A stretch of 58,883 nucleotides of DNA from Methylobacterium frigidaeris (GCF_022179185.1 NZ_BPQJ01000012.1:136559-195441); one strand, 5' to 3'. Counted from the stretch's first letter, positions 1 through 9,281 are shown. Notes: generated from the sequence alone by a model not told the origin. Translations and numbers: made by a program.

Positions 1-193
1 GTCTGCAGCAAACCCCGGACCAAGACTTGGCGCGAGATCCCCTCTCCCACACGGGAGAGGGGATCCCGAGTTGTCTTGTCTCGGCGCACCGCTCTGGACG
101 AACGGGTGCGAAACCCGTCGCACCCTCCTTGCCCGACCCCGCCACGCCCGTCCTCCGAGGAACCGGCGCCTCATCGTCGAACGTTTGGCACGG

Positions 194-1423
194 ATGGAAC
201 CACTCACGCCCCCGGAGCCCGCCGACGGCTTCCGCTACGCCGACCTCACCCCGGCGACCGACTTCCTCAGCATCCTCGACGACGCGCATTACCGCGCCGT
301 CCCGGCGGAGTGGTGGGTGGCGGTCACCGACGTCGTGGATTCGACCGGGGCCATCGCGGCAGGGCGCTACCGGGCGGTGAACTTCGTCGGCGCGGCGGTG
401 ATCGCGGCCCTGCGCAACGCGTTGGGGCGGCGGGAGGTGCCGTTCGTGTTCGGGGGCGACGGGGCGAGCGTGCTCGTGGCGCCCGACGAGGCGGAGGCGG
501 CGAAGGACGCGCTCGCCGCGACGGTGGCCTGGGCCCGGGACGCGATGGGGCTGACCCTGCGCGCCGCCCTGGTGCCGGTGGCGGCGATCCGCGAGGCCGG
601 TCACGCGGTCGAGGTGGCGCGCTACGCGCCCTCGCCGGACGTCGCCTACGCAATGTTCATGGGCGGCGGCCTCGCCTTCGCCGAACGCGCCCTCAAGCAG
701 GGCCTCTACGCCGTCGCAGCGGCGCCCACGGGCACGCAGCCTGACCTCACCGGGCTGACCTGCCGGTTCGAACCGGCCAAGGCGCGCCACGGCCTGATCC
801 TGTCGATCCTGGTGGTCGCGGCCGAGGGCGCCGACCGGGCCGCCGCGCGGGCGACGATCGCCGACGTGGTGCGCCTCGCCGCCGAGGCGCCGACCCGCGG
901 CCATCCCCTGCCGCCGGGCGGGCCTGCCCTGCACTGGCCGCCGGCCGGCTTCGCCCACGAGGTGCGGGCGCGTGGTCCCCTCTGGGGCTCCCTCGGCCTG
1001 CGTCGTCTTCACCTCCTCGGCGCGACGGTCATCGCCCATCTGATCTTCCGCCTAGGCTTGCGCGTCGGCGGGTTCTCCGCGCCGCGCTACCTCGACGAGC
1101 TGGTGGCGAACGCGGATTTCCGGAAATACGACGATGGCCTGCGCATGACCGTCGATGGCAGCCCCGACCTCGCGGCGCGGATCGAGGCGCGGCTGGTGGC
1201 GGCCGAGGCGGCGGGGCTCGTGCGGTTCGGCCTGCACCGCCAGGCCGCCGCGCTCACCACCTGCATCACTCCGGTCGCGGCCTTGCGCGACCACGTCCAT
1301 TTCGTGGACGGCGAGGACGGGGGCTATGCCCGGGCGGCGCAGGCGCTGAAGGCGAAAGATGCGGCGCGCCACCCCGCGGCCGACGCGAATCCGGGCACCG
1401 AATCGGCCCGCACGCCGGTTTGA
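194..1423 (+). CDS. DUF3095 family protein, nucleotide-cyclase-like
   Basis: The 409-residue product matches the DUF3095 family, whose biochemical role is not established. Two motifs recall class III nucleotide cyclases: TDVVDST at about residues 45-51 and FGGDGAS at about 86-92, in the right order for the metal- and nucleotide-binding segments of such a fold. The C-terminal half (about 210-400) is specific to the family and includes a winged-helix-like tail. There is no signal peptide or membrane helix, so the protein is probably cytoplasmic. The frame stays open upstream to base 71, but the first residues there are Arg/Pro-rich and unlike the protein, so I start at the ATG at 194. That start has no convincing ribosome binding site. 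Whether it makes a cyclic nucleotide is inference only. Confidence 0.75.
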   Translation: MEPLTPPEPADGFRYADLTPATDFLSILDDAHYRAVPAEWWVAVTDVVDSTGAIAAGRYRAVNFVGAAVIAALRNALGRREVPFVFGGDGASVLVAPDEAEAAKDALAATVAWARDAMGLTLRAALVPVAAIREAGHAVEVARYAPSPDVAYAMFMGGGLAFAERALKQGLYAVAAAPTGTQPDLTGLTCRFEPAKARHGLILSILVVAAEGADRAAARATIADVVRLAAEAPTRGHPLPPGGPALHWPPAGFAHEVRARGPLWGSLGLRRLHLLGATVIAHLIFRLGLRVGGFSAPRYLDELVANADFRKYDDGLRMTVDGSPDLAARIEARLVAAEAAGLVRFGLHRQAAALTTCITPVAALRDHVHFVDGEDGGYARAAQALKAKDAARHPAADANPGTESARTPV

Positions 1424-1560
1424 GGCGAGAGCGTGGCCCTGCAAGGGGCGGGCAGGCGATCGGTCGCAGCCCACCCTTGCGTCAAGAGAAGGGACTTGGT
1501 GACCCGATTCACCGTATATCCCCCCTTTCCGAATCGACCTGGAACAGAGCCCCTTTGGAA

Positions 1561-2640
1561 ATGAACGACGCGGTGTGGACGGCTGAGGCGACCGAGAAGG
1601 CGGTCGCGCTGTGGATCGAGGGACGTGACCCGGCGGAGATCGCCGGCGTGATCGGCACGACGGTCGCCGATGTGATCGGCCGCGTGGCGCAGGCCGCCCT
1701 GGCGCGGCAGCAGGCCAAGGCCGCGGAGAAGGCCGCGGCGGCCAAGGTCGAGCCGGTCACCCGGGTCGAGCCCGTGAAGGTCGAGCCGGTACAGGCCGTC
1801 GCCAAGGTCGAGCCCACCAAGGTCGACTTGACCAAGGCCGACCTGACCAGGCCCGAGGCCCCCAAGGCGGCGGCCCCCAGGATCCTGCCTTCCCGCATCC
1901 TGACCGCGGACACCGCCCCCGTCGCCGCCAGGCCCGCCCCCGCCAAGATGGCGACCAAGGCGGCGGCGCCGGCCAAGCCTGCTTCGGCCAAGCCCGAGGC
2001 TGCCAAGCCCGAGGCCGCGCCGGTCGCCAAGGCGGTCGAGAAGACCTCGGAGAAGCCGGCCGCCAAGCCGGTGCTCGCACCGCCGGCGCCCCGCGCCGAG
2101 GCACCGGTGATGAGCGCGCGCGCCCTCGAGGAGGCCACCCGGGCGTTCCTCGCCGCCAACACGGCGCCGTCCCGCAAGCCGGCACCCGCCGCGAAGGCGG
2201 CCCCGGTGGCCCGGCCGCCGGCGGCGGTCCAGCCCGCAGCGGCGCGGGCGCAGGCTCCGGTGTCCCGCGCGGTCGAGGCGCCCGCCCGTCCGGTCACGCC
2301 GGTCGTCGCGGTGACCGCTCCCGAGACGGCCCCCGCGCCCACGATGTCCGCCCCCGTGGCGTCGGTCCCTTCTCCGGCCGAGACGGCCGAGGGCGGCAGC
2401 ATCGTCGCGCTGCCGACCTCCCGCCGGGTACCGGCGGTCGCGGCCGATGGCGGCGACGGGGTGCTGTTCCTCAAGGCCGGCCTGCTCGACTGCACCTTCC
2501 CGCTCTGGTCCGACGGCGACGGCACGGCGATCGAGTCGAAGCGCGTCTGCGGCTGCCGGGTGCTCACCGGCAAGCGCTGGTGCCGCACCCACTACGCCAC
2601 GGTGTTCGAGCCGCCGAAGCGGCCGATGCGGGCGGCGTGA
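1561..2640 (+). CDS. GcrA-like cell cycle regulator with long Ala/Pro/Lys linker
   Basis: The 359-residue protein has the two ends of a GcrA protein. The N-terminal 45 residues (WTAEATEKAVALWIEG and IGRVAQAAL) resemble the GcrA helix-turn-helix, although the usual IGKVHRL is altered. The last 50 residues carry the GcrA C-terminal signature, with a Cys-x-Phe-Pro-Leu motif (CTFPLW), CGCRVL and a WCRTHYATVF ending. GcrA is normally about 170 residues. Here some 240 residues of low-complexity Ala/Pro/Lys sequence separate the ends, including repeated KVEP units near residues 65-90. GcrA proteins work with sigma-70 at methylated GANTC promoters in alphaproteobacteria. This one is probably a divergent paralogue. 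The ATG at 1561 is chosen because homology begins immediately after it. Confidence 0.75.
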   Translation: MNDAVWTAEATEKAVALWIEGRDPAEIAGVIGTTVADVIGRVAQAALARQQAKAAEKAAAAKVEPVTRVEPVKVEPVQAVAKVEPTKVDLTKADLTRPEAPKAAAPRILPSRILTADTAPVAARPAPAKMATKAAAPAKPASAKPEAAKPEAAPVAKAVEKTSEKPAAKPVLAPPAPRAEAPVMSARALEEATRAFLAANTAPSRKPAPAAKAAPVARPPAAVQPAAARAQAPVSRAVEAPARPVTPVVAVTAPETAPAPTMSAPVASVPSPAETAEGGSIVALPTSRRVPAVAADGGDGVLFLKAGLLDCTFPLWSDGDGTAIESKRVCGCRVLTGKRWCRTHYATVFEPPKRPMRAA

Positions 2641-2672
2641 TCCGAACCAGGGTCCCGCACCGGACCCTGGCG

Positions 2673-3710
2673 CTATCCAGGCAGCACCACCATCACGTCC
2701 GGCTCGCGCCCGGTGGCGAGGTGGCCCTGGACGCGGCGCCCCTCGAGGTCGACGACCGCGATCCGGTCGTCGTCCAGAGCCGCGAAGGCGAGCGGGCTCG
2801 ACGGGTGGCGGGCGAGCGCCACCGGCGCGGCCTCGAGCGGCACGGCCGCCATCTCCTTCAGGGCGGGATCGAGGAGCGACAGGCTCTTCTCGGCGTAGTT
2901 CGCCAGGATCAGGTCGCCCTCCGGGCCGCAATCGACTCTCACCACATCGCCGCGCGTCGGCACGGTGCGGGTCACCGTCATCGCCTCGGTGGCGAGAGTC
3001 GTGAGCGTCGCGCTGCGGCGGTTGGCGACGTAGAGGGTCGCCTCGTCGGGGGAGAGCGCGTTGCCCTCCGGCCACAGCCCGGTCGCGGCGATGCGCGGCG
3101 CCTCTGCCGGTGCGAAGGGTCGAACCCGGCTCACGGTGTTGGACAGGATGTTGGCGACGTAAGCCGTCTCGCCGTCCCGCGACAGGGAGAAGAGGTGGCC
3201 CTTGATGCCGCCGGTCGCCACCGCCCGGTCCGGCCGCTCGGCCCGCTCCGGCGCGTCGAAGCCGAGGAGCACGTCGCGGTCCTCGCTCAGCACGAACAGC
3301 CGGTCCTTGGCATCGAGGCGCACGCCGTGCAGGCGCCGGAACGGCCCGCAGGCGATGGTGCGGGCAAGGCGCCGCGCCGCCAGATCGACGACGTAGACCG
3401 CGTCGCCCCCCGGCCCCGGCGTGGTCGAGGACTTGGCGCCGTAGAGGGCGGCGTAGGCGCGCGCGCCGGCCCGGTCGACGACGAATTCATGCGGGTACTC
3501 CCCCGGCAGCTCGACCCGGCCGGTGCGCCGGCCGCTGGCGAGTTCGTAGAAGCTCAATGCGTGGTCGCCCTTCTCCATCACCAGGAGGGTGTCGGAGCGG
3601 CCGGCCTGTCCGGTCTGGGTTTGGCCGGTCTGGGCTCGGGCGTGTCCCGTCGCCAGGGCGAGGGCGGCGAGGCCGGACAGGCAGGTGCGGCGGTCGATGG
3701 CGGAGGGCAT
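2673..3710 (-). CDS. Exported YncE-like beta-propeller protein
   Basis: The 345-residue product begins with a signal peptide that has a twin-arginine-like DRRTCLSG and a short hydrophobic core ending at HARAQ. It continues as about seven repeated strand blocks typical of YncE/cytochrome cd1-like WD40-type propellers; examples are the segments around TAYVANILSN and ATLYVANRRS, in which Tyr-Val-Ala-Asn recurs. Such proteins are periplasmic and often bind DNA, metals or small ligands, but the ligand is unknown here. The ATG at 3710 is chosen because the signal peptide starts there; longer in-frame starts would bury it. It is transcribed divergently from the porin gene across 174 bases that should hold both promoters. 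Confidence 0.75.
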   Translation of the reverse strand: MPSAIDRRTCLSGLAALALATGHARAQTGQTQTGQAGRSDTLLVMEKGDHALSFYELASGRRTGRVELPGEYPHEFVVDRAGARAYAALYGAKSSTTPGPGGDAVYVVDLAARRLARTIACGPFRRLHGVRLDAKDRLFVLSEDRDVLLGFDAPERAERPDRAVATGGIKGHLFSLSRDGETAYVANILSNTVSRVRPFAPAEAPRIAATGLWPEGNALSPDEATLYVANRRSATLTTLATEAMTVTRTVPTRGDVVRVDCGPEGDLILANYAEKSLSLLDPALKEMAAVPLEAAPVALARHPSSPLAFAALDDDRIAVVDLEGRRVQGHLATGREPDVMVVLPG

Positions 3711-3884
3711 GCAGGTTCCTCGATCGTCCCCGACACAACCCGGAGGTGACGCAACGGTTCGACCCTGCGTAAGCGTGGCACCGCCGCCACATCGGTCGAC
3801 GATCAGCGCCGGAACCGTCGAAGGTCGCAGCACCGTCACGTGAGAACGGGCAGGTATCCGGGCATCTGTCGCGAGGATCCGGTC

Positions 3885-5153
3885 ATGCCGCAACTCCGTT
3901 CCTGGCCGCTCGCCGCCCTCCTGCTCGCATCCTTGAGCCTACCCGCCGTCGCCATCGAGGGCCCGCCGGGTCCCTTCGGCGAGCGCCTGACCATCGACGA
4001 GAAGGGCATCACCCTGAAATTCCCCGATGACGCCGCGACCCTGCGGATCGGCGGGCGGCTGCAGCTCGATTTCGGCACCGGGCGGGTGCAGCAGCGCGGC
4101 TTCGGCACGGTGTTCGACACGCCGATCGCCGTGCGCCGCTCCTGGATCGAGAGCTACCTGACCCTCGGCAAGGAGCTCGAACTGGCCTTCCAGTACGATT
4201 TCGCCGAGCCGAACCGGCCGATCAACGACGCGGTCGTCGCCTACAAGGGCTTCAAGGATGTCATCGTCGCGATCGGCAACATGAAGGAGCCGTTCAGCCT
4301 CGACCAGCTGATCTCCGACAACAACACCCTGTTCACCGAGCGCTCGCTCGCCGACGCCTTCGCGCCGGCCCGCAACTTCGGCTTCGCCATCGGCACCCAC
4401 GGCGAGCGCTGGACCGCGGTGACGAGCGTGTTCGGCGGCAACATCAACAACGCCGCCATCGGCGACCAGGGCATCGCCTCGACCACCCGCGTCACCTACG
4501 CGCCCTACCTCAGCCAGGACGGGTACGACGTCCTGCATGTCGGGCTCGCCGGCAGCTACCGCTCGCTGCCGAACGACGGCAGCGCGCTCACCCTGTCGAG
4601 CCGCTCCGAGGCGTTCCTGTTCGCGCGGCAATTCGTGAACACCGGCAGCATCCGCGACGCGGCGAGCATCGGCCGCGTCGGCCTGGAAGCGGCGTGGCAG
4701 ACCGGGCCGTTCAGGCTTCAAGCCGAGTACATCCTGACGGAGATCGGCCGCTTCGGCGGCGCGCCGTCCTTGAGCTTCCAAGGCGGCTACATCCAGGCGG
4801 GCCTGCTCCTCAACGGCAAGGGGCGGCGCTACGTGATCGCCCCGAACTACGCGACCGAGTACGCGGTGTTCGGTGGCGTGCAGGTCGAGGAGGCGCAGCG
4901 CGTCAGCCGCGGCGGCACCGGCGTGTTCGAGCTGGGCCTGCGCTACAGCGCCATCGACCTCGAGGACCGCGCTATCCGCGGCGGCATCGAGCACGACTTC
5001 ACCGCCGGCATCAACTGGTACCCGGACCGCAACATCCGCTTCGTGTTCGACTACGTCCGCTCGCACACCTCGCCCTCGCCGGCGAGCCTGAACTTCAACA
5101 GGCGGACGATCGATGCGGATGCGTTCATCGGGCGGGCGCAGCTGTACTGGTAG
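3885..5153 (+). CDS. Phosphate-selective porin O/P family protein
   Basis: The 422-residue outer membrane protein has a cleavable signal peptide (MPQLRSWPLAALLLASLSLP, cleavage near AVA). A porin O/P-type barrel follows: the opening TLRIGGRLQLDFG strand, alternating hydrophobic strands, and a C-terminal strand ending in Tyr-Trp, as expected for barrel insertion by the Bam machinery. Members of this family form trimeric, often anion- or phosphate-preferring channels. No phosphate genes are adjacent, so specificity is not assigned. A GAGGA ribosome binding site lies about eight bases before the ATG at 3885. The gene converges on the L,D-transpeptidase gene, with a hairpin between them. Confidence 0.8.
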   Translation: MPQLRSWPLAALLLASLSLPAVAIEGPPGPFGERLTIDEKGITLKFPDDAATLRIGGRLQLDFGTGRVQQRGFGTVFDTPIAVRRSWIESYLTLGKELELAFQYDFAEPNRPINDAVVAYKGFKDVIVAIGNMKEPFSLDQLISDNNTLFTERSLADAFAPARNFGFAIGTHGERWTAVTSVFGGNINNAAIGDQGIASTTRVTYAPYLSQDGYDVLHVGLAGSYRSLPNDGSALTLSSRSEAFLFARQFVNTGSIRDAASIGRVGLEAAWQTGPFRLQAEYILTEIGRFGGAPSLSFQGGYIQAGLLLNGKGRRYVIAPNYATEYAVFGGVQVEEAQRVSRGGTGVFELGLRYSAIDLEDRAIRGGIEHDFTAGINWYPDRNIRFVFDYVRSHTSPSPASLNFNRRTIDADAFIGRAQLYW

Positions 5154-5195
5154 AAAGAACTGCCGCCTTCGCAAGACAATCGATGACAATCACAC

Positions 5196-5246
5196 CCTCC
5201 GCGTCATTCCAGGCTCCGCCTTCTCGGCCCAGGAATGACGCGGAGG
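5196..5246. terminator. Inverted repeat between convergent genes, likely bidirectional terminator
   Basis: A perfect 15-base inverted repeat (CCTCCGCGTCATTCC at 5196-5210, its complement at 5232-5246) encloses a 21-base loop. It is followed on the plus strand by ATTTTAC. It lies between the stop codons of two convergent genes, which suits transcription termination in both directions. The CGTCATTCC-type arm is also typical of dispersed palindromic repeats in alphaproteobacterial genomes, so it could be one of those. Confidence 0.6.
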
Positions 5247-5340
5247 ATTTTACATTGGCCGAGCACAGCGATCGAGAATCAGGCGCAGCTTATTATCGGC
5301 ATCGCGACGGCAGCGGGATCCATCTCACAAGACCAACGCC

Positions 5341-6603
5341 CTACGGCAACGCCGCAAACCGTGCCGTCAGGAACCGGGGCCTGCCCGGCTCGGGCGAGGC
5401 CGCGAGGGTGAGCCGGGACGGCTCCTCCGCGAGACGCAGGCGCGAGAACGGCGACGGCTCGGTCTCGATCACCGGCAGCGGCACGAAGGCCGCCGCGACC
5501 TGGATCGGGTGGATCGGCGCAGGCGGGCGCCGGCGGGCGGGGATCACCACCACCTCGCGGCCGGCCATCGCCAGGGCCTCGGGCCGGCTGACCTCGCCGA
5601 GCCCGGCCGGCACGATGAAGGCCGCGAAGGGGCTCGCCGCCGGGGTGCCGGCGGCCGCGTAGGCGGTGGCGCTCGTCACGGTGGCTGGGCCGGCCATGAC
5701 GCCTGTGGCAACGCTGAGGGCCGAGGAGCGGCGAAGCATCGCGGTGAAGCTCGGGTGCTGGCCACCATCGGCGTAGGTGGTGCGCACCGCCTCGACGCCG
5801 CCCTCGACCAGGGCCTGGATGCGCGCCTCCTCCTCGTTGCGCCGGGCCACCGCCAGGGCCTCGACCGCCGGGTCGGGATAGGGGGTGAAGACGTAGCGCC
5901 CGCCCTCGACGCCGACCAGCGGCTCGCGCCCCGTCGCCTCGAACCGGTCCGATCCTTCCTTGAGCTGGCGCCAGAAGGCGATGTGCCGGTCGGTGCGGTG
6001 GCGCGCCATCGCACGGGCGGTCATCCGGAACGGGAAGGCCTGGAACTGGAACGCCGCCTGCCCGCCGGCGAGCGCGTCGCGCACCAGCGCGTAGATCTCG
6101 CCGACCTGCCGGTCGGTCATCGCGAAGCAGCCGGCCGACGAGCAGGTGCCGTGCACCATCAGGGCCGAGCCGGTGCCGCCATGGGCCCGGTCGTAGGCGT
6201 TGGGATAGCCGACGTCGAAGGAGAGGTAATAGGCCGAGTTCGGGTTCAGCTGGCGGGCCGCGACCGCGTAGAACCCCTCCGGCGCCTGGCGGTCGCCGGT
6301 GCGGGTCTTGGGCCCGAGCTGGCCCGACCAGCGGCAGATCGGGAAGGTCTTGAGGTGGACGAAGCGGCCATCCGCCGCCCGCTTCCACACCTCGATCTCG
6401 GATTCCTGCTTGTAGGCCCGCAGCAGCACCGGCGCCGAGGGCGCCATGGCGCGCGCCGCCATCAGGGCGACCGTGGCCGGCGGCACCGGGGCGAGGTGCT
6501 TGGGCGCCGCGCGGGCGGGGAGGGCACCCGCGAGGAGGGCAGCCGGGAGAGCAGCCACGCACAGGATCGTCCGTCCCCGCAAGGCCATTCCCCGTCGCTC
6601 CAT
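5341..6603 (-). CDS. L,D-transpeptidase (YkuD/YafK type), exported
   Basis: The 420-residue protein is a periplasmic L,D-transpeptidase-like enzyme of the YafK group, which makes or breaks 3-3 crosslinks or protein links in peptidoglycan. The catalytic motif HGTCSSAGCFAMTD contains the nucleophilic cysteine (about residue 159). An upstream APEGFYAV block is also typical. A hydrophobic signal sequence (ILCVAALPAALLAGALPARA) precedes the mature domain. A further 150 residues after the catalytic domain are family-specific and of unknown role. The start could be the ATG at 6603 or that at 6588; both precede the signal peptide and the spacing to upstream purines is better for 6603. Confidence 0.82.
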   Translation of the reverse strand: MERRGMALRGRTILCVAALPAALLAGALPARAAPKHLAPVPPATVALMAARAMAPSAPVLLRAYKQESEIEVWKRAADGRFVHLKTFPICRWSGQLGPKTRTGDRQAPEGFYAVAARQLNPNSAYYLSFDVGYPNAYDRAHGGTGSALMVHGTCSSAGCFAMTDRQVGEIYALVRDALAGGQAAFQFQAFPFRMTARAMARHRTDRHIAFWRQLKEGSDRFEATGREPLVGVEGGRYVFTPYPDPAVEALAVARRNEEEARIQALVEGGVEAVRTTYADGGQHPSFTAMLRRSSALSVATGVMAGPATVTSATAYAAAGTPAASPFAAFIVPAGLGEVSRPEALAMAGREVVVIPARRRPPAPIHPIQVAAAFVPLPVIETEPSPFSRLRLAEEPSRLTLAASPEPGRPRFLTARFAALP

Positions 6604-6789
6604 CGTCAGCTCAGCGATGCCTGCCACCGCAATGTGGCGGTTTTCGCGCGGGAGCCTGCCATGGAAGACTGTCCCGTTTGCGACCGGCACGGGAATTTTT
6701 CATCGGGGACGTCCGCGCGTGAGCGGCATTCTCAAGGTTTCGTTAATGTCTTGTTCGCTCCTGGCGCGCAGCATCGACCGTCAAGCCCT

Positions 6790-6860
6790 GCGAGGGTTCT
6801 GCACCACCCCGCGAGGGTTCTGTACCGCCCCGCGAGGTTCTGCATGCCCCACGAGGGCCC
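6790..6860. repeat. Short tandem repeat, about 3.5 units of 19-21 bases
   Basis: Units begin at 6790, 6811, 6832 and 6851. The first two are 21 bases, differ at two positions and share GCGAGGGTTCTG; the third is 19 bases; the fourth is a 10-base fragment. The array ends three bases before the ATG of the next gene. Its effect, if any, would be on expression of that gene or of the divergent transpeptidase gene. Confidence 0.8.
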
Positions 6861-6863
6861 CGG

Positions 6864-7193
6864 ATGACGGAGGCTGCCATGCCCGAGACCGGACGACGCT
6901 GGCTGCGGCTGGTGGAAGAGGATGCGCAGGACGAGGCGGTGGATGGGCCGCTGCCGGGAGAGGCCGGACGCCAGCGCCTCGCCGCCCTGCGGGGCCAGCT
7001 GCGCAACCAGCTCGCGGCCCTGCGGGAGAATCCGGTCTCCGACGAGGCGCGGACGACCCCGGAGGGCGCCGAGGCGGCGGCGTCCCTCGACCGGCTGATT
7101 GTCGAGGTTACGCGCCTCGCGGAAGGCTGGGACCGCCTCGCCGCCGCCGTCGCCGCCCTGTCGGCGGGTGACGGGGGGCCGCCGGAGGAGTAG
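6864..7193 (+). CDS. Small hypothetical protein, helical
   Basis: The 109-residue product is not recognised. It is rich in Ala, Arg, Leu and Glu, has no membrane segment, and from about residue 35 to 100 reads as two long amphipathic helices ([17 protein letters not shown], then [20 protein letters not shown]), suggesting a coiled coil or helical hairpin. The first ATG at 6864 is used; a second in-frame ATG at 6879 is possible. The start is unusual in abutting a tandem repeat. The gene is 35 bases upstream of the SpeG-like gene and may be cotranscribed with it. Confidence 0.55.
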   Translation: MTEAAMPETGRRWLRLVEEDAQDEAVDGPLPGEAGRQRLAALRGQLRNQLAALRENPVSDEARTTPEGAEAAASLDRLIVEVTRLAEGWDRLAAAVAALSAGDGGPPEE

Positions 7194-7228
7194 GGTCGGG
7201 GCCTCCAACTGGTACCTCTCGAACGACC

Positions 7229-7783
7229 ATGGGCCCGACCATCAAGCTGCGACCGCTGGAACGCGAGGACCTGCTCTTCGTGCACCAGCTCAACAACAAC
7301 GACAGCATCATGCGCTACTGGTTCGAGGAGGCCTACGAATCCTTCGCCGAGCTGGCGCAGCTCTACGAGCGCAACATCCACAACCAGACCGAGCGGCGCT
7401 TCATCATCGCCACCCCGGAGAACGAGCGCGCCGGCCTGGTCGAGCTGGTGGAGATCAACCACCTGCACCGCTCCTGCGAGTTCCAGATCGCGATCCACCC
7501 GTCCTTCCAGGGTCGCGGCTACGCCAAGCGGGCGACCCAGATCGCGATGGACTACGCCTTCAAGGTGCTGAACATCCACAAGCTCTACCTGCACGTCGAC
7601 AAGGACAACCGGCGCGCCTTCGGCATCTACGAGGCCTGCGGCTTCGAGACCGAGGGCATCCTGCGCGACGAGTTCTTCGTCAACGGCAAGTACCGCGACG
7701 CGGTGCGGATGTGCATGTTCCAGCCAGCCTATCTCGACCAGCGCGGCGGCGGCGACGTCAACGAGCCGGTGCTGAAGACCTGA
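7229..7783 (+). CDS. speG: Spermidine N-acetyltransferase-like GNAT enzyme
   Basis: The 184-residue protein is a single GNAT domain closely resembling SpeG. It opens with [19 protein letters not shown], has the acetyl-CoA pyrophosphate loop QGRGYA (residues 94-99), and continues with the typical [20 protein letters not shown] segment. SpeG transfers acetyl from acetyl-CoA to spermidine or spermine and prevents polyamine toxicity; it is cytoplasmic and forms large oligomers. Substrate assignment rests on overall resemblance and should be treated as likely rather than certain. Confidence 0.85.
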   Translation: MGPTIKLRPLEREDLLFVHQLNNNDSIMRYWFEEAYESFAELAQLYERNIHNQTERRFIIATPENERAGLVELVEINHLHRSCEFQIAIHPSFQGRGYAKRATQIAMDYAFKVLNIHKLYLHVDKDNRRAFGIYEACGFETEGILRDEFFVNGKYRDAVRMCMFQPAYLDQRGGGDVNEPVLKT

Positions 7784-7898
7784 TCGCTCCCGTTCCTGGG
7801 CCTCGGCCGGGGGACGATCCCGGAATGCGGCGGCTCACCTCTGGCGCGCGGCGGCTCCGCTCCCCTATTGAGGGGGCCGATCGGGAGCCCCCAGAGCC

Positions 7899-8147
7899 TT
7901 GCTGCGCGAAACCTACCACATCGAGATCATCGGCCCCGAGGATGCGCCGGTCCAGCGTGCCTCGATCCGCACCGCCGGCCTCGACGCCGCCCGCGAGCGG
8001 GCGCTGCGCCTGTTCCGCCGCGCCCGGGTGCCGCAGCGCTCGGGGCCGGCGGCCGAGGCCGTGCGCATCGTGGATGGCGCCGGTACCGAGGTGTTCCGCT
8101 GGAGCGTGTGGGACGAGGGGACCGGGCCGGGCCGGGGACGAGGCTGA
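7899..8147 (+). CDS. Small hypothetical protein with TTG start
   Basis: An 82-residue frame begins with TTG at 7899. The sequence (YHIEIIGPEDAP, then EAVRIVDGAGTEVFRW) has a plausible alternating strand-helix-strand pattern and normal amino acid use for the genome, which argues for a real gene. It matches no family I recognise. No ATG is available near the start. There is no signal peptide. It stands alone between the speG-like gene and the RTX gene on the other strand. Confidence 0.5.
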   Translation: MLRETYHIEIIGPEDAPVQRASIRTAGLDAARERALRLFRRARVPQRSGPAAEAVRIVDGAGTEVFRWSVWDEGTGPGRGRG

Positions 8148-8324
8148 CGCCGGACCGGGCGAGGAGTCGTCGTGCCGGTGCGCGGTGGCCGATCGCGACG
8201 GCTTGCCCGCCGAGCGCTCGAGCGGGACCCCGGCGGGGTCGCGGCCGACGACCGCGGCCCCGCTCTGTCATATGCGCTCCGAGGAGCCTGCTCCGGAGCG
8301 AATCCGGGTCCGCCCCCGATCCGT

Positions 8325-9281
8325 TCAGACGAAGAAGCGGTCGTTCACCTGCGTGGCCGTGACGCCTTGCAACTCGATCGCGTTGCCGCCGCCGAGGTCC
8401 AGCAGCGCGTAGCCGGCAGCGCTCGTCGACACGCTGTAGGCCTGCCCGTTCAGGGCGATGCGGTCGCCCTGGGCGTAGGAGAAGTCGCGGATGAGGTCCC
8501 GTCCCTCGCCGGCCGCGAACACAAAGCGGTCGGCCCCAGCGCCGCCGGTCAGCACGTCGTTGCCGGCATTGCCGGTCAGCGTGTCGTTGCCGTAGCCACC
8601 CACGATCGTGTCGTTGCCGTCGCCGCCGTAGAGGAGGTCGCTGGCCAGGCCGCCGGTGATCTGGTCGTTGCCGGCGTCGCCGAACAGCACCACCGTCGAC
8701 GCGTCGCTGTCGTAACCGATGACGTCGTCGCCGTCGCCGCCATAGACCCAGTCCGAGCCTTCGCCGAGGCTGCCCCGGATGGTGTCGTTGCCGCCGCCGC
8801 CGTAGATCGTGTCGTTGCCCTTGCCGCCCCGGATCGAGTCGTTGCCGTCGGTCAGGCTCGAATCCTTGCCGTCGTCGCCGTAGATGACGTCGTTGCCGAG
8901 GCCTCCGGTCAGGAGGTCGTTGCCGCGGTTACCGTAGATCGTCGAGGCATCGAGGTCGTTGCCGTACCAGACCGTGTCGTTGCCGGCGCCGCCGTAGACC
9001 GTGTCGTTGCCGGTATGGATCGGCGAGGCGCCGCCATCCGTGATGAGGTCGTCGTCGGCCCCGCCATCGACGACATCGTTGCCGAGGCCGCCCAGAAGCG
9101 TGTCGCGCCCCGCTCCGCCGGAGAGCTCGTCGTTGCCACCGCCGCCGAAGATGACGTCGTTACCGCCCTGCGCCTGCAGGACAACGCGGTACGGCGCGGA
9201 GACGAAATCGAAGACGTCGTCCTGGTCCGTTCCAGTGACGGTGTCGAGATCGCTTCCGGCCACATATTGATAATTGGACAT
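8325..9281 (-). CDS. RTX calcium-binding repeat protein
   Basis: The 318-residue product consists almost entirely of hemolysin-type nonapeptide repeats (GGxGxDxux), from about residue 35 to 250, as in GGAGNDTVWYG and GGKGNDTIYGG. These bind calcium in parallel beta-rolls. The last 60 residues (FSYAQGDRIALNGQAYSV onwards) form the usual C-terminal cap that serves as a type I secretion signal in this family. No N-terminal signal peptide is present, in line with ABC-type (TolC-dependent) export. The ATG at 9281 is preferred over 9293 because GAGTGGGGG lies just before it. No secretion genes are adjacent. The enzymatic or adhesive role, if any, is unknown. Confidence 0.85.
   Translation of the reverse strand: MSNYQYVAGSDLDTVTGTDQDDVFDFVSAPYRVVLQAQGGNDVIFGGGGNDELSGGAGRDTLLGGLGNDVVDGGADDDLITDGGASPIHTGNDTVYGGAGNDTVWYGNDLDASTIYGNRGNDLLTGGLGNDVIYGDDGKDSSLTDGNDSIRGGKGNDTIYGGGGNDTIRGSLGEGSDWVYGGDGDDVIGYDSDASTVVLFGDAGNDQITGGLASDLLYGGDGNDTIVGGYGNDTLTGNAGNDVLTGGAGADRFVFAAGEGRDLIRDFSYAQGDRIALNGQAYSVSTSAAGYALLDLGGGNAIELQGVTATQVNDRFFV

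Noticed and set aside
1324..3075. Long minus-strand open frame across the GcrA-like gene
   Set aside because: It is Arg/Gly/Asp-rich without family motifs and mirrors the Ala/Pro-rich coding strand, so it is an artefact of high GC.
8325..9281. Repetitive DNA that could be taken for a repeat array
   Set aside because: The periodicity is that of GGxGxDxux codons in an RTX gene; spacers are not unique sequences, so it is not a CRISPR array.
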